46,382 bases of DNA from Campylobacteraceae bacterium (GCA_031284315.1 JAITAB010000053.1:1-46382); one strand, 5' to 3'; positions 35,915-44,785 are shown, counted from the first letter of the stretch. Translations and numbers: made by a program. Notes: generated from the letters alone by a model not told the origin.

Positions 35915-37060
35915 ATGAGCGCTTTACTGAAATATCTTGAAAAAAAACCGCCCTATTACGATCATATAGATTATGAGCGGATGCCGCGCATTTTCCGCGC
36001 TGTATCGCATAACTTTCATTTGCCGAAAACCGTGCATGTAGTAGGCACAAACGGCAAAGGTTCAACAGGCAGATTTTTGGCGCAGATACTTGAAAGCGCG
36101 GGGCTGAAAGTCGGACACTATACATCGCCGCATATTTTGGAGTTTAACGAACGATTTTATAAAGACGGCGCTCACATGGGATATGACGAATTGGACGCGC
36201 TGCATGAGAGGCTTTTGGCGATACTGGGCATATATGAGAGCGAACTTTCATATTTTGAATATGCTACGCTTTTGGCGTTTTTGGCGTATGAAGAGTGCGA
36301 TTATATGATATTAGAATCTGGCGTCGGCGGAGAGTTTGACGCTACAAATGCTGCGCCAAAAGAGTTGTCTATCGTTACTCCCATTTCTTTTGACCATCAG
36401 GATTTATTGGGAAAAACCATCAAAGAGATAGCTTTTACAAAGCTTCAAAGCGTAAACAACAAGGCTGTTGCCGCGCCGCAGGAGTTTGACGAAGCGGTTG
36501 AGATAATAAAACAGCGCGAAGCTATTTTAAGGCTGGAATTTATATATGTGAAAAAAGACGAGTATAATAGCGGCGTAGAAAAATATGCCGCCTTGCATGC
36601 TCTGCCGCCCTTTTTGAAAGAAAATCTCTTCACCGCGCTTCATGCGGCAGCAGCCCTTGGGGTAGAAGCAGATTTAAGTAAGATAAAAAAGTTAAACTTA
36701 AATGGAAGATTTCAAAAAATAGCCGCAAATATTACGATAGATGTGGGACACAATATAAGCGCGGCAAAAGCGGCAGCAGAAATTTTTAAGGGCAAAAAAG
36801 TAGTTTTAATTTACAATTCCTATAAGGATAAAGATTATAAAGCTGTTTTAAATATTTTGTCGCCGATTATAAAAAGAGTAGAAATTATAGATATCCAAAA
36901 TCCATACCGCCAAAGCGCGGAAAAAGAGATAAAAGCCGCCCTTTTAGACATGGGCGCAGAAGTAAAAGATTTTAGCAGAATTGACAAAAACGAAGAGTAT
37001 TTTATATTTGGTTCGTTCGGAGTTGCAGAGGCATTTTTAAGGTATTTTTATGAAAAATAA
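35915..37060 (+). CDS. folC: Bifunctional folylpolyglutamate/dihydrofolate synthase
   Basis: Adds glutamate to folates. 381 residues, the compact Campylobacterota length. ATP-binding loop VVGTNGKGSTGRFLAQIL (about 42-59), HYTSPHILEFNERF (about 68-81), LESGVGGEFDATNA (about 130-143) and VTPISFDHQDLLGKTI. The C-terminal domain holds GRFQKIAANITIDVGHN and IFGSFGVAEAFL. It overlaps the M23 peptidase gene by 11 bp. Confidence 0.93.
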   Translation: MSALLKYLEKKPPYYDHIDYERMPRIFRAVSHNFHLPKTVHVVGTNGKGSTGRFLAQILESAGLKVGHYTSPHILEFNERFYKDGAHMGYDELDALHERLLAILGIYESELSYFEYATLLAFLAYEECDYMILESGVGGEFDATNAAPKELSIVTPISFDHQDLLGKTIKEIAFTKLQSVNNKAVAAPQEFDEAVEIIKQREAILRLEFIYVKKDEYNSGVEKYAALHALPPFLKENLFTALHAAAALGVEADLSKIKKLNLNGRFQKIAANITIDVGHNISAAKAAAEIFKGKKVVLIYNSYKDKDYKAVLNILSPIIKRVEIIDIQNPYRQSAEKEIKAALLDMGAEVKDFSRIDKNEEYFIFGSFGVAEAFLRYFYEK

Positions 37061-37910
37061 ATTTACGATAACAATTTCCGATGTCAAAGGTTCGCGCCAT
37101 TATACGATAGACGAGATACTCAAACGCATAGTCGCCGTATTTTTGATATTTGTCGCATTGCTGTTTGCAGGCGGCATCATATATATCACGGTTTTAAATT
37201 ATAAAGTAGAGCAGCTTGATATTAAAAAAGACGAGCTTCAAAACGAATTGAACGACAAGATAGCCTATTATGAAGTGATAAAAGAGAAAATTGACGAGAT
37301 AGAGTCCATTATCGGCATCGCACATGAAGCGGACGATAACACAACTCATGAAGCGCGGCTTTCCAATATCACTCTTACGACAGTTCAGCAGTCTTTGCTT
37401 TTGCAGTTTATACCAAACGGCGAAGTTACGCCGCACAACGGTATTTCGGACAGATTTGGCATGAGAAAACACCCTGTAAAAGGCATAGACGAATTTCACA
37501 GCGGTTTGGATTTCAGGACGCCTTTGCAAACGCCTATTTATGCGCCGGCTCTTGGCATCATAGAGTATGCGGGAAGCAGTTCGTCAGGATACGGTTCGCT
37601 GGTCATCGTAGATCATGGATTTGGATTTAAAAGCTATTATGCGCACTTGGATAAAACGATGCTGATTAAAGTAGGGCAATTTGTCAAAAAGGGCGATCAT
37701 ATCGCAAATTCTGGCAACAGCGGCATTTCAACAGGTCCGCATTTGCATTATGAAGTGCGTTTTTTGGGGCGCGCGCTAAACCCTATAAATTTCGTCAATT
37801 GGGATTTAAACAATTTTTCACAAATTTTTGAGAAGGAGACAAATGTACAATGGGACTCTTTGTTAGAGGTGATGAGCATATTATTAGCAAACAAACAGAA
37901 TCCACAATAG
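37050..37910 (+). CDS. M23 family peptidase, Csd1/Csd2-like
   Basis: 286 residues. A short cytoplasmic N-terminus is followed by one transmembrane helix (about 28-50), a coiled coil (about 52-92, KVEQLDIKKDELQNELNDKI) and a LytM domain (about 125-245). The zinc and catalytic residues are present: HSGLDFRTPLQTP (His and Asp), YYAHLDK and TGPHLHYEV. H. pylori has two such genes here, csd1 and csd2, beside the bactofilin gene ccmA; this window has one, with a complete active site. Its 3' end overlaps ccmA by 61 bp. Confidence 0.88.
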   Translation: MKNKFTITISDVKGSRHYTIDEILKRIVAVFLIFVALLFAGGIIYITVLNYKVEQLDIKKDELQNELNDKIAYYEVIKEKIDEIESIIGIAHEADDNTTHEARLSNITLTTVQQSLLLQFIPNGEVTPHNGISDRFGMRKHPVKGIDEFHSGLDFRTPLQTPIYAPALGIIEYAGSSSSGYGSLVIVDHGFGFKSYYAHLDKTMLIKVGQFVKKGDHIANSGNSGISTGPHLHYEVRFLGRALNPINFVNWDLNNFSQIFEKETNVQWDSLLEVMSILLANKQNPQ

Positions 37911-38260
37911 TCGCTAACGGCGCGAAACTTGAGGGAGTTTTTGAACTCTCTACATATCTTTATGTGGACGGCGTGGTTTTGGGTAAAGTTTACTCCACAA
38001 GCACTATAGTTATCGGCAAACGAGGACTTATAAAAGGCGAAGTTGAAGCGCCGAAGATGATAATTAACGGCAAATTCGAAGGCAAAGCTATATGCGAAGG
38101 CGTTGAGATTTTGGAGGGCGGCACGCTTTTCGGCGTAGTTTACAGCAATGAATTGGTGATAGAGCAAAAGTCCCATTTCGAGGGTGAAAGCCACAAAAAA
38201 GATACAACCGACCATCATTTGATAACCGTAGAAGAGACGGAAGAAGAGAGTAAAGAATAG
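37850..38260 (+). CDS. ccmA: Bactofilin CcmA
   Basis: Polymerising cytoskeletal beta-helix protein, 136 residues, which positions peptidoglycan peptidases in curved and helical cells. The core (about 15-110) shows the regular short-strand repeat with ANGAKLEGVFELSTYLYVDG, KVYSTSTIVIGKRGLIKGEV and ICEGVEILEGGTLFGVVYSN. The tail is acidic (EETEEESKE). The ATG lies 61 bp inside the peptidase gene, 12 bases after GAAGGAG; an ATG seven bases earlier quickly hits a stop. The synteny csd-ccmA-mfd matches H. pylori. Confidence 0.9.
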   Translation: MGLFVRGDEHIISKQTESTIVANGAKLEGVFELSTYLYVDGVVLGKVYSTSTIVIGKRGLIKGEVEAPKMIINGKFEGKAICEGVEILEGGTLFGVVYSNELVIEQKSHFEGESHKKDTTDHHLITVEETEEESKE

Positions 38261-38263
38261 AGT

Positions 38264-39880
38264 TTGCAAGCGGCGGTTTTTGAGTATTTAAAGCAAAAGA
38301 ACGAAGTTGAAATTGTCATTTGTAAAGATGATAAAGATGCTTTTGCCATCTCCAATGCCGCCGTTTTTGCGGGCAAAAAGAGTTTTACTCTGCCAGATTT
38401 CCGCGCCTCTTTCGGCGATGATTTAAGACCGTATAGAAACGAACTTTTTGAACTCATAAATGCGCTGAGAGGTTACTGCAAAGAGGATTCTTCCAAAAAA
38501 ATTTTAATATCTCCGATAAGAACGCTTCTGCATCCTTTGCCAAAACCGCACCTTTTTGAAACTGACACTGTAAAATTTGGCGATATGATAAAACTTGATA
38601 AATTCAAAGAGAAACTTTTGCGGTGGGGCTACAACTTTGTAGATATTGTTGAAGAACGCGGCGAAGCCTCTTTTCGCGGCGATATAGCGGATATTTATCC
38701 GATAAATTTTGAAAATGCCGTGCGCATCTCATTTTTTGACAATCAAGTAGAGAGTATCAGATATTTTTCCGTGCAAAGCCAAAAAAGTCAAAAAGAGGAG
38801 TTGGAGAGCGTTACGCTAAGTCCCGCTCTCTTTTCGCTTGACGGCAAATCTTATGAAAAAATGAACGAAGATATTGAAAAATTAAGCTCAAACAGTATCG
38901 CTTTTGACATGGAGTCTCTGGGCTTTTGGACTTTGGGCGAGAACGGGCAAAATTACATATCGGGGAAAAAGTGCATTTACGCTTATAAAATGGAGAGCGA
39001 GATTGAAGAGGTATCGCAGCTTTATAATGCCGACTTAAATTTTTTGAAAGCCATTGCGGTTATACCCGAACCTTCCATGTATAAAGATTTGCAAATATCC
39101 GCCTTAAAGCCTTTTTTGGAATTTCACAAAGAGCATAAAGTTAAAATCTTGGCGCGAAGCGAAGCGCTTGTCAAGCAGGCTGATATAGAACTTGGCGGCA
39201 ATGTGGAATTTGTGCAAAGTCTGCTCATTATCAATCTTATTTCGCAAAAAGAGATAATCATTTCCCTAAACCGCCCGCTTCAAAAAAAGCGCAGGAAACA
39301 TCCGTCTATTTTGCTTGACGAGCTTAAAATCGGCGATTATGTAGTGCATGAAAACTACGGTATCGGCATTTTCAGAGGTTTGCAAAATACGACCGTTTTG
39401 GGCGCGAAAAAAGATTTTATTTTTATAGAGTATCAAGGCGGCGACAAACTGCTTTTGCCTGTAGAAAATCTAAACATGATAGACCGTTATATTGCCGACA
39501 GCGGCTCTATCGCGGTGGTGGACAGACTTGGCAAGGGAAGTTTTTTAAAGCTGAAAGAAAAAACGCGCGCGAAACTTTTTGAGATAGCAAAAGAGATTAT
39601 AAATATAGCCGCAAAAAGGGAGCTTATAGACGGCTTTAAGATGGATATTTCAAACGCGCCTTTGGAAGAGTTTCAATCGGATGCGGGATTTACATACACA
39701 AGCGACCAAAAAAAAAGTATTGAAGAGATTTTGCGCGATTTGTCATCAGGCAAAGTCATGGATAGGCTTCTTAGCGGCGATGTTGGTTTTGGCAAAACCG
39801 AAGTTGCTATGAATGCCATTTTGTGCGCCGCGAAAAACGGCTTCCAATCCCTTTTTATCGTGCCTACAACGCTTTTATGA
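38264..39880 (+). CDS. mfd: Mfd N-terminal part (UvrB-like region, RID, Walker A)
   Basis: 538 residues as translated up to the TGA. It includes the UvrA-binding UvrB-like region (RGDIADIYPINFENAVRISF, about 137-156), the RNA polymerase-interacting domain (IGDYVVHENYGIGIFRGL, about 354-371; LLLPVENLNMIDRYI) and the Walker A GDVGFGKTEVAMNA (about 507-520). On its own it could contact RNA polymerase and UvrA but would lack the DEEH box and the second motor domain, so it could not translocate. A run of nine A residues lies at 39708-39716. Confidence 0.8.
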   Translation: MQAAVFEYLKQKNEVEIVICKDDKDAFAISNAAVFAGKKSFTLPDFRASFGDDLRPYRNELFELINALRGYCKEDSSKKILISPIRTLLHPLPKPHLFETDTVKFGDMIKLDKFKEKLLRWGYNFVDIVEERGEASFRGDIADIYPINFENAVRISFFDNQVESIRYFSVQSQKSQKEELESVTLSPALFSLDGKSYEKMNEDIEKLSSNSIAFDMESLGFWTLGENGQNYISGKKCIYAYKMESEIEEVSQLYNADLNFLKAIAVIPEPSMYKDLQISALKPFLEFHKEHKVKILARSEALVKQADIELGGNVEFVQSLLIINLISQKEIIISLNRPLQKKRRKHPSILLDELKIGDYVVHENYGIGIFRGLQNTTVLGAKKDFIFIEYQGGDKLLLPVENLNMIDRYIADSGSIAVVDRLGKGSFLKLKEKTRAKLFEIAKEIINIAAKRELIDGFKMDISNAPLEEFQSDAGFTYTSDQKKSIEEILRDLSSGKVMDRLLSGDVGFGKTEVAMNAILCAAKNGFQSLFIVPTTLL

Positions 39881-41242
39881 TTGCAGCACTACAAGAGCGT
39901 TTACAAAAGATTTGAGAGTTTTGGCGTGAAAACGGCAAAGATTGATAGATTTTTGTCCGCTAAGGATAAGAATGCGGTTTTGAAGGGATTAAAAGACGGC
40001 GTGATTGACATTTGTATCGGCACTCACGCGCTTTTAGGCGTGAATTGCAAAAATTTGGCTCTTTTAGTGATAGACGAAGAGCATAAATTCGGCGTCAAAC
40101 AGAAAGAAAAGCTGAAAAATCTGCGTGAAAATGTACATATTTTGTCCATGAGCGCGACACCGATTCCGCGAAGTTTGAATATGGCTTTAAGTTCGATAAA
40201 ACAGTATTCGCAGATTTTAACTCCGCCAAACGACAGGGAAGATGTTCGTACTTTCGTCAAAGAGTATGATGAAAAAATCGTGCGCGAAGTCATATCAAGA
40301 GAGCTTAGGCGCGGCGGACAGGCGTTTTATATCCATAACCGCATAGCTACGATTAACTCCAAAGCCAAAGAGTTAAAAAAACTGATACCAAATCTGCGCA
40401 TTTTGGTACTGCACTCCGAGATAAGCGATTCTATCAGCGAAGAGGAGATATTGAAGTTTGAAAACAGAGAGTATGATATATTGCTCTCAACTTCCATCAT
40501 AGAATCAGGCATTCACCTGCCAAATGCCAATACTATCATCGTGGAGTCCGCTCACCGTTTCGGTATGGCGGATTTGCATCAGCTGCGCGGCAGAGTAGGG
40601 CGTGCGCACAATCAAGGCTTTTGCTACTTTTTGGTAGATAATAAAGAAGAGTTAAACGACGCCAGCCGTAAAAGGCTTTTGGCTTTAGAGTCTAATTCAT
40701 TTTTGGGCAGCGGTTCGGTATTGGCTTATCATGACTTGGAGATACGCGGCGGCGGCAATTTGATAGGCGAAGCGCAAAGCGGACACATAAAGCATATAGG
40801 CTACTCTTTGTATCTTAAAATGCTGGAAGATACGATAAATGAATTGATGAATAAAATATCCCTCAAAAAGCGCGATATAGAGATAAAACTCTCTATAAGC
40901 GCATATTTGAGCGAAACTTTTATCAGCGAAGACAGACTGCGGCTTGAACTGTACCGCCGCTTGAGCAAATGCGAAAGCGCGGGCGAAGTTTATGCGGTAG
41001 AAGAGGAGATGGAAGATAGATTTGGACGGCTTGACGAGCCTTCGGCGCAGTTTTTGTCGCTTATTATTATAAAAATTCTGGCTTCGGATTTGGGATTTAA
41101 AACCATTATGAATTATAAGGAAAATATTACCATGACAGATGAAGGCGGTAAAAAAACTTATCTTAAAGCCGCAAGTTTTGATGATGATGATATAATATCC
41201 TCTATTCTTGGATTTTTGCGCGCACGCAAGGAGAAAAAATGA
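39881..41242 (+). CDS. mfd: Mfd C-terminal part (motor and TRG/D7 domains)
   Basis: 453 residues counted from the TTG that directly follows the TGA. It has Walker B LLVIDEEHKFGVKQKEKL, motif III SATPIPRSLNMAL, motif V/VI TIIVESAHRFGMADLHQL and GRVGRAHNQGFCYF, the TRG region (RGGGNLIGEAQSGHIKHIG) and the C-terminal D7 domain. Independent translation would need restart at TTG immediately after the stop; no ribosome binding site is evident there. The 3' end overlaps the next gene (ATGA). Confidence 0.75.
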   Translation: MQHYKSVYKRFESFGVKTAKIDRFLSAKDKNAVLKGLKDGVIDICIGTHALLGVNCKNLALLVIDEEHKFGVKQKEKLKNLRENVHILSMSATPIPRSLNMALSSIKQYSQILTPPNDREDVRTFVKEYDEKIVREVISRELRRGGQAFYIHNRIATINSKAKELKKLIPNLRILVLHSEISDSISEEEILKFENREYDILLSTSIIESGIHLPNANTIIVESAHRFGMADLHQLRGRVGRAHNQGFCYFLVDNKEELNDASRKRLLALESNSFLGSGSVLAYHDLEIRGGGNLIGEAQSGHIKHIGYSLYLKMLEDTINELMNKISLKKRDIEIKLSISAYLSETFISEDRLRLELYRRLSKCESAGEVYAVEEEMEDRFGRLDEPSAQFLSLIIIKILASDLGFKTIMNYKENITMTDEGGKKTYLKAASFDDDDIISSILGFLRARKEKK

Positions 41243-42006
41243 TAAATTGGGAAAATACAAAAGCCGCCGTTTACAGAGCCAAAAAGGAGAGTTTAAAGCC
41301 TGTTTTTGACATGGACGCCGTTACCTTGAAAGATTTATTGCATATTGACGAGCAAAAACGCGCTCTTTGCGAAAATACGCAGAGATTTTTAGAGGGTAAA
41401 AAGGCTTCACACGCGCTTTTGTGGGGTTCTAGGGGTACTGGCAAATCATCTTTGATAAAAGCCGTTTTAAACCATTTTTTTGAGCGCGGACTTAGAATTA
41501 TAGAGATATGCAAAGATGATTTAGGCGCGCTTACCGATATAAGCGATGAGATAAGGGATTTGCCGTATAAATTTATCATATTTTGCGATGATATTTCTTT
41601 TGAAGCGGGCGATGCGAGCTATAAAGCTCTAAAAAGCGTTATTGAAGGTTCTATTGAACTGCCGCCGAAAAATATTTTGGTGTACGCCACTTCAAACCGC
41701 CGCCATTTGATACCCGAATTTCATGCGGACAATGACGGTACGATAGTAAAAAGCGGCGAAATTCACTACTCGGACAATGTGGAGGAGAAGATTTCGCTTT
41801 CGGATAGATTCGGGCTTTGGCTTTCGTTTTATCAGGGTACGCTTGATGAATATTTGCAGATAGTGGATAGCTATTTTCCAAATTTAAGCGGCGAAAAATG
41901 CGATTTTATGCACGGCGAAGCAAAACGATACGCCGCGCTGAGAGCTTCCAGAAGCGGGCGTACGGCAAAGCAATTTTTTGAACTTTTCGGAGATAAATTC
42001 TCATGA
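41239..42006 (+). CDS. DUF815 family P-loop ATPase
   Basis: 255 residues. AAA-type ATPase with Walker A LLWGSRGTGKSSLIKAV (about 60-76), Walker B FIIFCDDISFE (about 113-123) and a sensor-like ILVYATSNRRHLIPE. The later LSDRFGLWLSFYQGT and RSGRTAKQFFEL segments are typical of DUF815. These proteins are widespread, but their role is not established to my knowledge. ATGA overlaps on both sides couple it to mfd and to the phosphodiesterase gene. Confidence 0.87.
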   Translation: MINWENTKAAVYRAKKESLKPVFDMDAVTLKDLLHIDEQKRALCENTQRFLEGKKASHALLWGSRGTGKSSLIKAVLNHFFERGLRIIEICKDDLGALTDISDEIRDLPYKFIIFCDDISFEAGDASYKALKSVIEGSIELPPKNILVYATSNRRHLIPEFHADNDGTIVKSGEIHYSDNVEEKISLSDRFGLWLSFYQGTLDEYLQIVDSYFPNLSGEKCDFMHGEAKRYAALRASRSGRTAKQFFELFGDKFS

Positions 42007-42809
42007 AGATAGGTTTTATAGGCGATATAGTAGGCAAGCCCGGACGCGACATGATAAAGATGCACTTAAAAAAGCTAAGAAAAGAGTTTGACATAGACTT
42101 TGTGATAGCCAATACCGAAAACGCTTCACATGGGTTCGGTATCAACGCCAAAAATGCGGCTGAACTTTTTAACGGCGGCATTGATGTGATGAGCGGCGGA
42201 AACCACACTTGGGATAGAGGCGAGGTAGCGGAGTGCATGAATACAATGCCGATTTTGCGTCCTTACAATCTGCCCGATATTGTCCCTGGACGCGGCGCCA
42301 TTGTGTGCGATATCAAAGGCGCGAAACTTGGCGTTATAAACCTCATGGGACATTTTACGATGCCTATGTGCGATAATCCTTTTTTGAAAGCAAAAGAGGC
42401 TGTTAATTTCGTGAAAGAGCAGGGCGCGGAGGCTGTTTTTATAGATTTTCATGCAGAGTCTACAAGCGAAAAAACGGCTCTTTTTGCAATGTTAAAAGGC
42501 GAAGTTTCGGGCATTGTCGGCACTCATACGCATGTTGGAACGGACGATTTGACGATAGATAAAGGAACGCTTTTTTTATGCGATATAGGATTGAGCGGCT
42601 GTAGAGACGGCGTTATAGGCGTGGACAAGGAGTCGCCGATAAAACGGTTTTCAACAGGGCTGAATTACCCTTTTGAGATACCAAAAGAGTGCAAAAAAAT
42701 CTTTCAAATGGTAGTTTTTGAGCTTCAAAGCAGAGTCTGCATGGACGCTTTTAAGATTAAAATCTACGATGAAAACGAGCGGGAGATAACAAAAGCGCGG
42801 CATGAATAG
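42003..42809 (+). CDS. TIGR00282/YmdB-family metallophosphoesterase
   Basis: 268 residues, the standard length. Metal ligands appear in order: FIGDIVGKPGRD (Asp8), ANTENASHGFG (Glu), GGNHTWDRGE (Asn-His), IDFHAESTSEK (His) and GTHTHVGTDD (His-x-His). YmdB of Bacillus hydrolyses 2',3'-cyclic nucleotides and affects RNA levels and biofilm behaviour; the role here is inferred only from family. Overlaps magIII by 8 bp. Confidence 0.92.
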   Translation: MKIGFIGDIVGKPGRDMIKMHLKKLRKEFDIDFVIANTENASHGFGINAKNAAELFNGGIDVMSGGNHTWDRGEVAECMNTMPILRPYNLPDIVPGRGAIVCDIKGAKLGVINLMGHFTMPMCDNPFLKAKEAVNFVKEQGAEAVFIDFHAESTSEKTALFAMLKGEVSGIVGTHTHVGTDDLTIDKGTLFLCDIGLSGCRDGVIGVDKESPIKRFSTGLNYPFEIPKECKKIFQMVVFELQSRVCMDAFKIKIYDENEREITKARHE

Positions 42810-43452
42810 CTTTGAACTTTTGTCCTCTTTAAAACGGCTCGGGTATTTGAAAAAACCTTGCGAAAAACTTTGGTGGACAAAAAGCGGTTCATTTGCAGTG
42901 GTTGTCGGAGCGGTTTTGACGCAGCAGACAAAATGGAGTAGCGTAGAGATTTCGCTTACCAATCTCAAAAGCCGCTCCCTGCTTGAACCGCATGCTTTGG
43001 CAAATGCCGATGAATATGAACTTGGCGTTCTTATAGAAAAATCAGGCTTTAAAATGCAAAAAGCTTCAAGATTGAAAAAATTGGCGCGTAACATTGCCGA
43101 AGAGTTTGGCGATTTTGAAACTTTCAAGCAAAATGTTGATAGAGAATGGCTTTTGGCGCAAAAAGGCATCGGTTTTGAGAGCGCGGACGCGATACTTTGC
43201 TACGCATGTTTAAGACCCGTCATGGTCATAGACAGTTACACAAACAGGCTTTTAAAGAGCTTCGGATACGAGTTTGAAAGTTATGAAGAGAGCGCGGAGT
43301 GGTTTTATGATGGGATTTTTGGCAGGTGGGAGAAAGTGTGTGCGCTGTATGATTTTGATATTGACGAAAACACGCTTTTTGCGCGCTTTCATGGCAAAAT
43401 AGTAGAATTTTGCAAAGATAATGCGCAAAATTTAAAAGCGTTGGCGTTATGA
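42802..43452 (+). CDS. magIII: 3-methyladenine DNA glycosylase MagIII (endonuclease III superfamily)
   Basis: Removes 3-methyladenine from alkylated DNA. 216 residues. The N-terminus (SFELLSSLKRLGYL) and GAVLTQQTKWSSVE match MagIII. The helix-hairpin-helix is REWLLAQKGIGFESADAILC (about 114-133), followed by the catalytic Asp in PVMVIDSYTNRLL, and it ends LFARFHGKIVEFCKD as in the H. pylori enzyme I remember. No C-terminal Fe-S Cys cluster, unlike endonuclease III. With mfd, it is the second DNA-repair gene in this run. Confidence 0.88.
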   Translation: MNSFELLSSLKRLGYLKKPCEKLWWTKSGSFAVVVGAVLTQQTKWSSVEISLTNLKSRSLLEPHALANADEYELGVLIEKSGFKMQKASRLKKLARNIAEEFGDFETFKQNVDREWLLAQKGIGFESADAILCYACLRPVMVIDSYTNRLLKSFGYEFESYEESAEWFYDGIFGRWEKVCALYDFDIDENTLFARFHGKIVEFCKDNAQNLKALAL

Positions 43453-44291
43453 GGTTTTACCGAGTTTACGCGGAGATTACAAATGTCTGCGCGCTTAATT
43501 GCAGCTTTTGTCCGAACAAACCGCAAATCGCGCGCATGATGGAATTGCCGCTGTTTGAAAAAATCGCTCGCGAATTAAAAGGCAAATGCAAAGAGATAGC
43601 TCTGCATGTGATGGGCGATCCGCTTTTAAATAAAAATCTGCGCGCATATCTTGACGCGGCGGCTTTGTTTTCGCATAAAATATCGCTCACGACAAGCGGT
43701 TTTTTTCTGAAATTGCATGACAAATCAACGCTTTTGCATGAGGCTGTGGGGCAGATTAATATTTCGCTGAACAGTTTCAATAAAAACGCCAAAAAGCTGA
43801 GCTTGGAGAAATATCTGGAGCCGATTTTTGAACTTATTGATTACAAACTTGCGAAAAACGGCGGCGAATTTATAAACCTTAGGCTTTGGAATTTGGATGC
43901 CAAAAACAGCGAAGCGGTTTTTAATGAAGCGGTTTTTAACGCGATTTATAAAAAATACGGCGTGAAAATAGACCAAAACAACAATAAAATAGCCAAAAAA
44001 ACGCTTGTCCATTTTGACGAACTTTTTAGCTGGGCGAGTTTAAAGTCGCCCGTTGTTGAAGATACGAAATGTTACGGTTTGAACGCGCAGATAGCCATTT
44101 TGGCGGACGGCAGAGTAACGCCATGCTGTTTTGATTATGAAGCGAAAATTTTGCTTGGAGACGCAAATAAAGAAAGTCTTGAAGAGATACTCCGCCGCGC
44201 CGCGCCGATGGCAGATGCGCTGAAAAATGGTATCATAACCGAGGAGCTTTGCAAGAGGTGTTCATACAGGCTGAGGTTTAAGGAGTCTTGA
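43449..44291 (+). CDS. Radical SAM/SPASM domain protein of unknown target
   Basis: 280 residues. The radical SAM motif C-x3-C-x2-C is near the N-terminus (NVCALNCSFCPNK, about 12-24), followed by LHVMGDPLLNKNL and ISLTTSGFFL. The C-terminal SPASM-like region has CYGLNAQIAILADGRVTPCC then LCKRCSY, giving ligands for an auxiliary cluster. A perfect in-frame tandem duplication of five residues (EAVFN twice, 43911-43940) sits mid-gene. No peptide substrate gene is adjacent. ATGA overlap with magIII. Last gene of the run that begins at yajC. Confidence 0.85.
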   Translation: MRFYRVYAEITNVCALNCSFCPNKPQIARMMELPLFEKIARELKGKCKEIALHVMGDPLLNKNLRAYLDAAALFSHKISLTTSGFFLKLHDKSTLLHEAVGQINISLNSFNKNAKKLSLEKYLEPIFELIDYKLAKNGGEFINLRLWNLDAKNSEAVFNEAVFNAIYKKYGVKIDQNNNKIAKKTLVHFDELFSWASLKSPVVEDTKCYGLNAQIAILADGRVTPCCFDYEAKILLGDANKESLEEILRRAAPMADALKNGIITEELCKRCSYRLRFKES

Positions 44292-44785
44292 CATGAGAAC
44301 TGCGTCAAGCGCAGATTTAGCCGTTTGCGAATAATGGCGGCATGTCGTATTTGAAGCAGTTTTTCGCATGCGGTAGAAGGCGGTTGGAAAAATTTGCGAA
44401 TAATAGAGCCGTGTTGTATTTGAAGTTTTGCACGAATTTTAAATCGCGCTTTGTTGCGAGAAATTTAAAAATTTAAGGAATTTTCATTGCGCTTTTGTCA
44501 TTTTTCTTTTTTTCGCTATTTTCACGCTCTATTATGTCATTCCTGTGTCTCTGTATGCCATTTCCCGCACCCCTTATGTCATTCCCCCGCGCCGAACGAC
44601 AAGCGGAGCGCATATCGTGAGGGAATGCGGGAATCCAAATCACTCCTTTTTTTCGCCATTGCGAGTCGTTTACGGCGCGGCAATCCAGAAAATGTTCCTT
44701 GTCATTCTCTAACGACAAAACTGCGAAGTAAGGCATTGGCGAGGAGTGCAAGAATCCAAATAAATTAGAAATTTAAGGAGTTTTT
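44292..44785. repeat. Intergenic repeat array 4
   Basis: 494 bp without a supported gene. 44325-44357 and 44392-44424 are two ~33-bp diverged direct repeats (TTTGCGAATAAT...TATTTGAAG). A composite RS-C unit is at 44578-44636. A different REP-like element, CATTGCGAG...GCGGCAATCCAG, is at about 44657-44688, with a degenerate relative to 44760. No exact ATTCCC-N8-GGGAAT copy is present. Confidence 0.8.

Larger units (their letters stand above)
38264..41242 (+). pseudogene. mfd: Transcription-repair coupling factor Mfd, interrupted by one in-frame TGA
   Basis: Mfd removes stalled RNA polymerase and recruits UvrA. The whole frame is 992 codons, normal for the phylum, and nothing else is missing. 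TGA at 39878-39880 falls between VPTTLL and LQHYKSV, inside helicase motif Ia, where intact homologues read PTTLL-[S/A/V]-x-QHY. A TCA Ser codon would need one C-to-G change. Both parts are in the same frame, so no indel is involved. TGA is an ordinary stop elsewhere here. A true nonsense mutation, a sequencing error and low-level readthrough are the remaining options. Start TTG, four bases after ccmA. Confidence 0.85.

Noticed and set aside
39878-39880. TGA in mfd as a reassigned codon or selenocysteine
   Set aside because: TGA ends dprA, the second part of mfd, glcD, rnr and other genes normally. Mfd has no redox Cys here and no SECIS-like hairpin was obvious just downstream.
39860-39900. 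Programmed frameshift in mfd
   Set aside because: Both parts lie in the same reading frame, so a frameshift would not join them.
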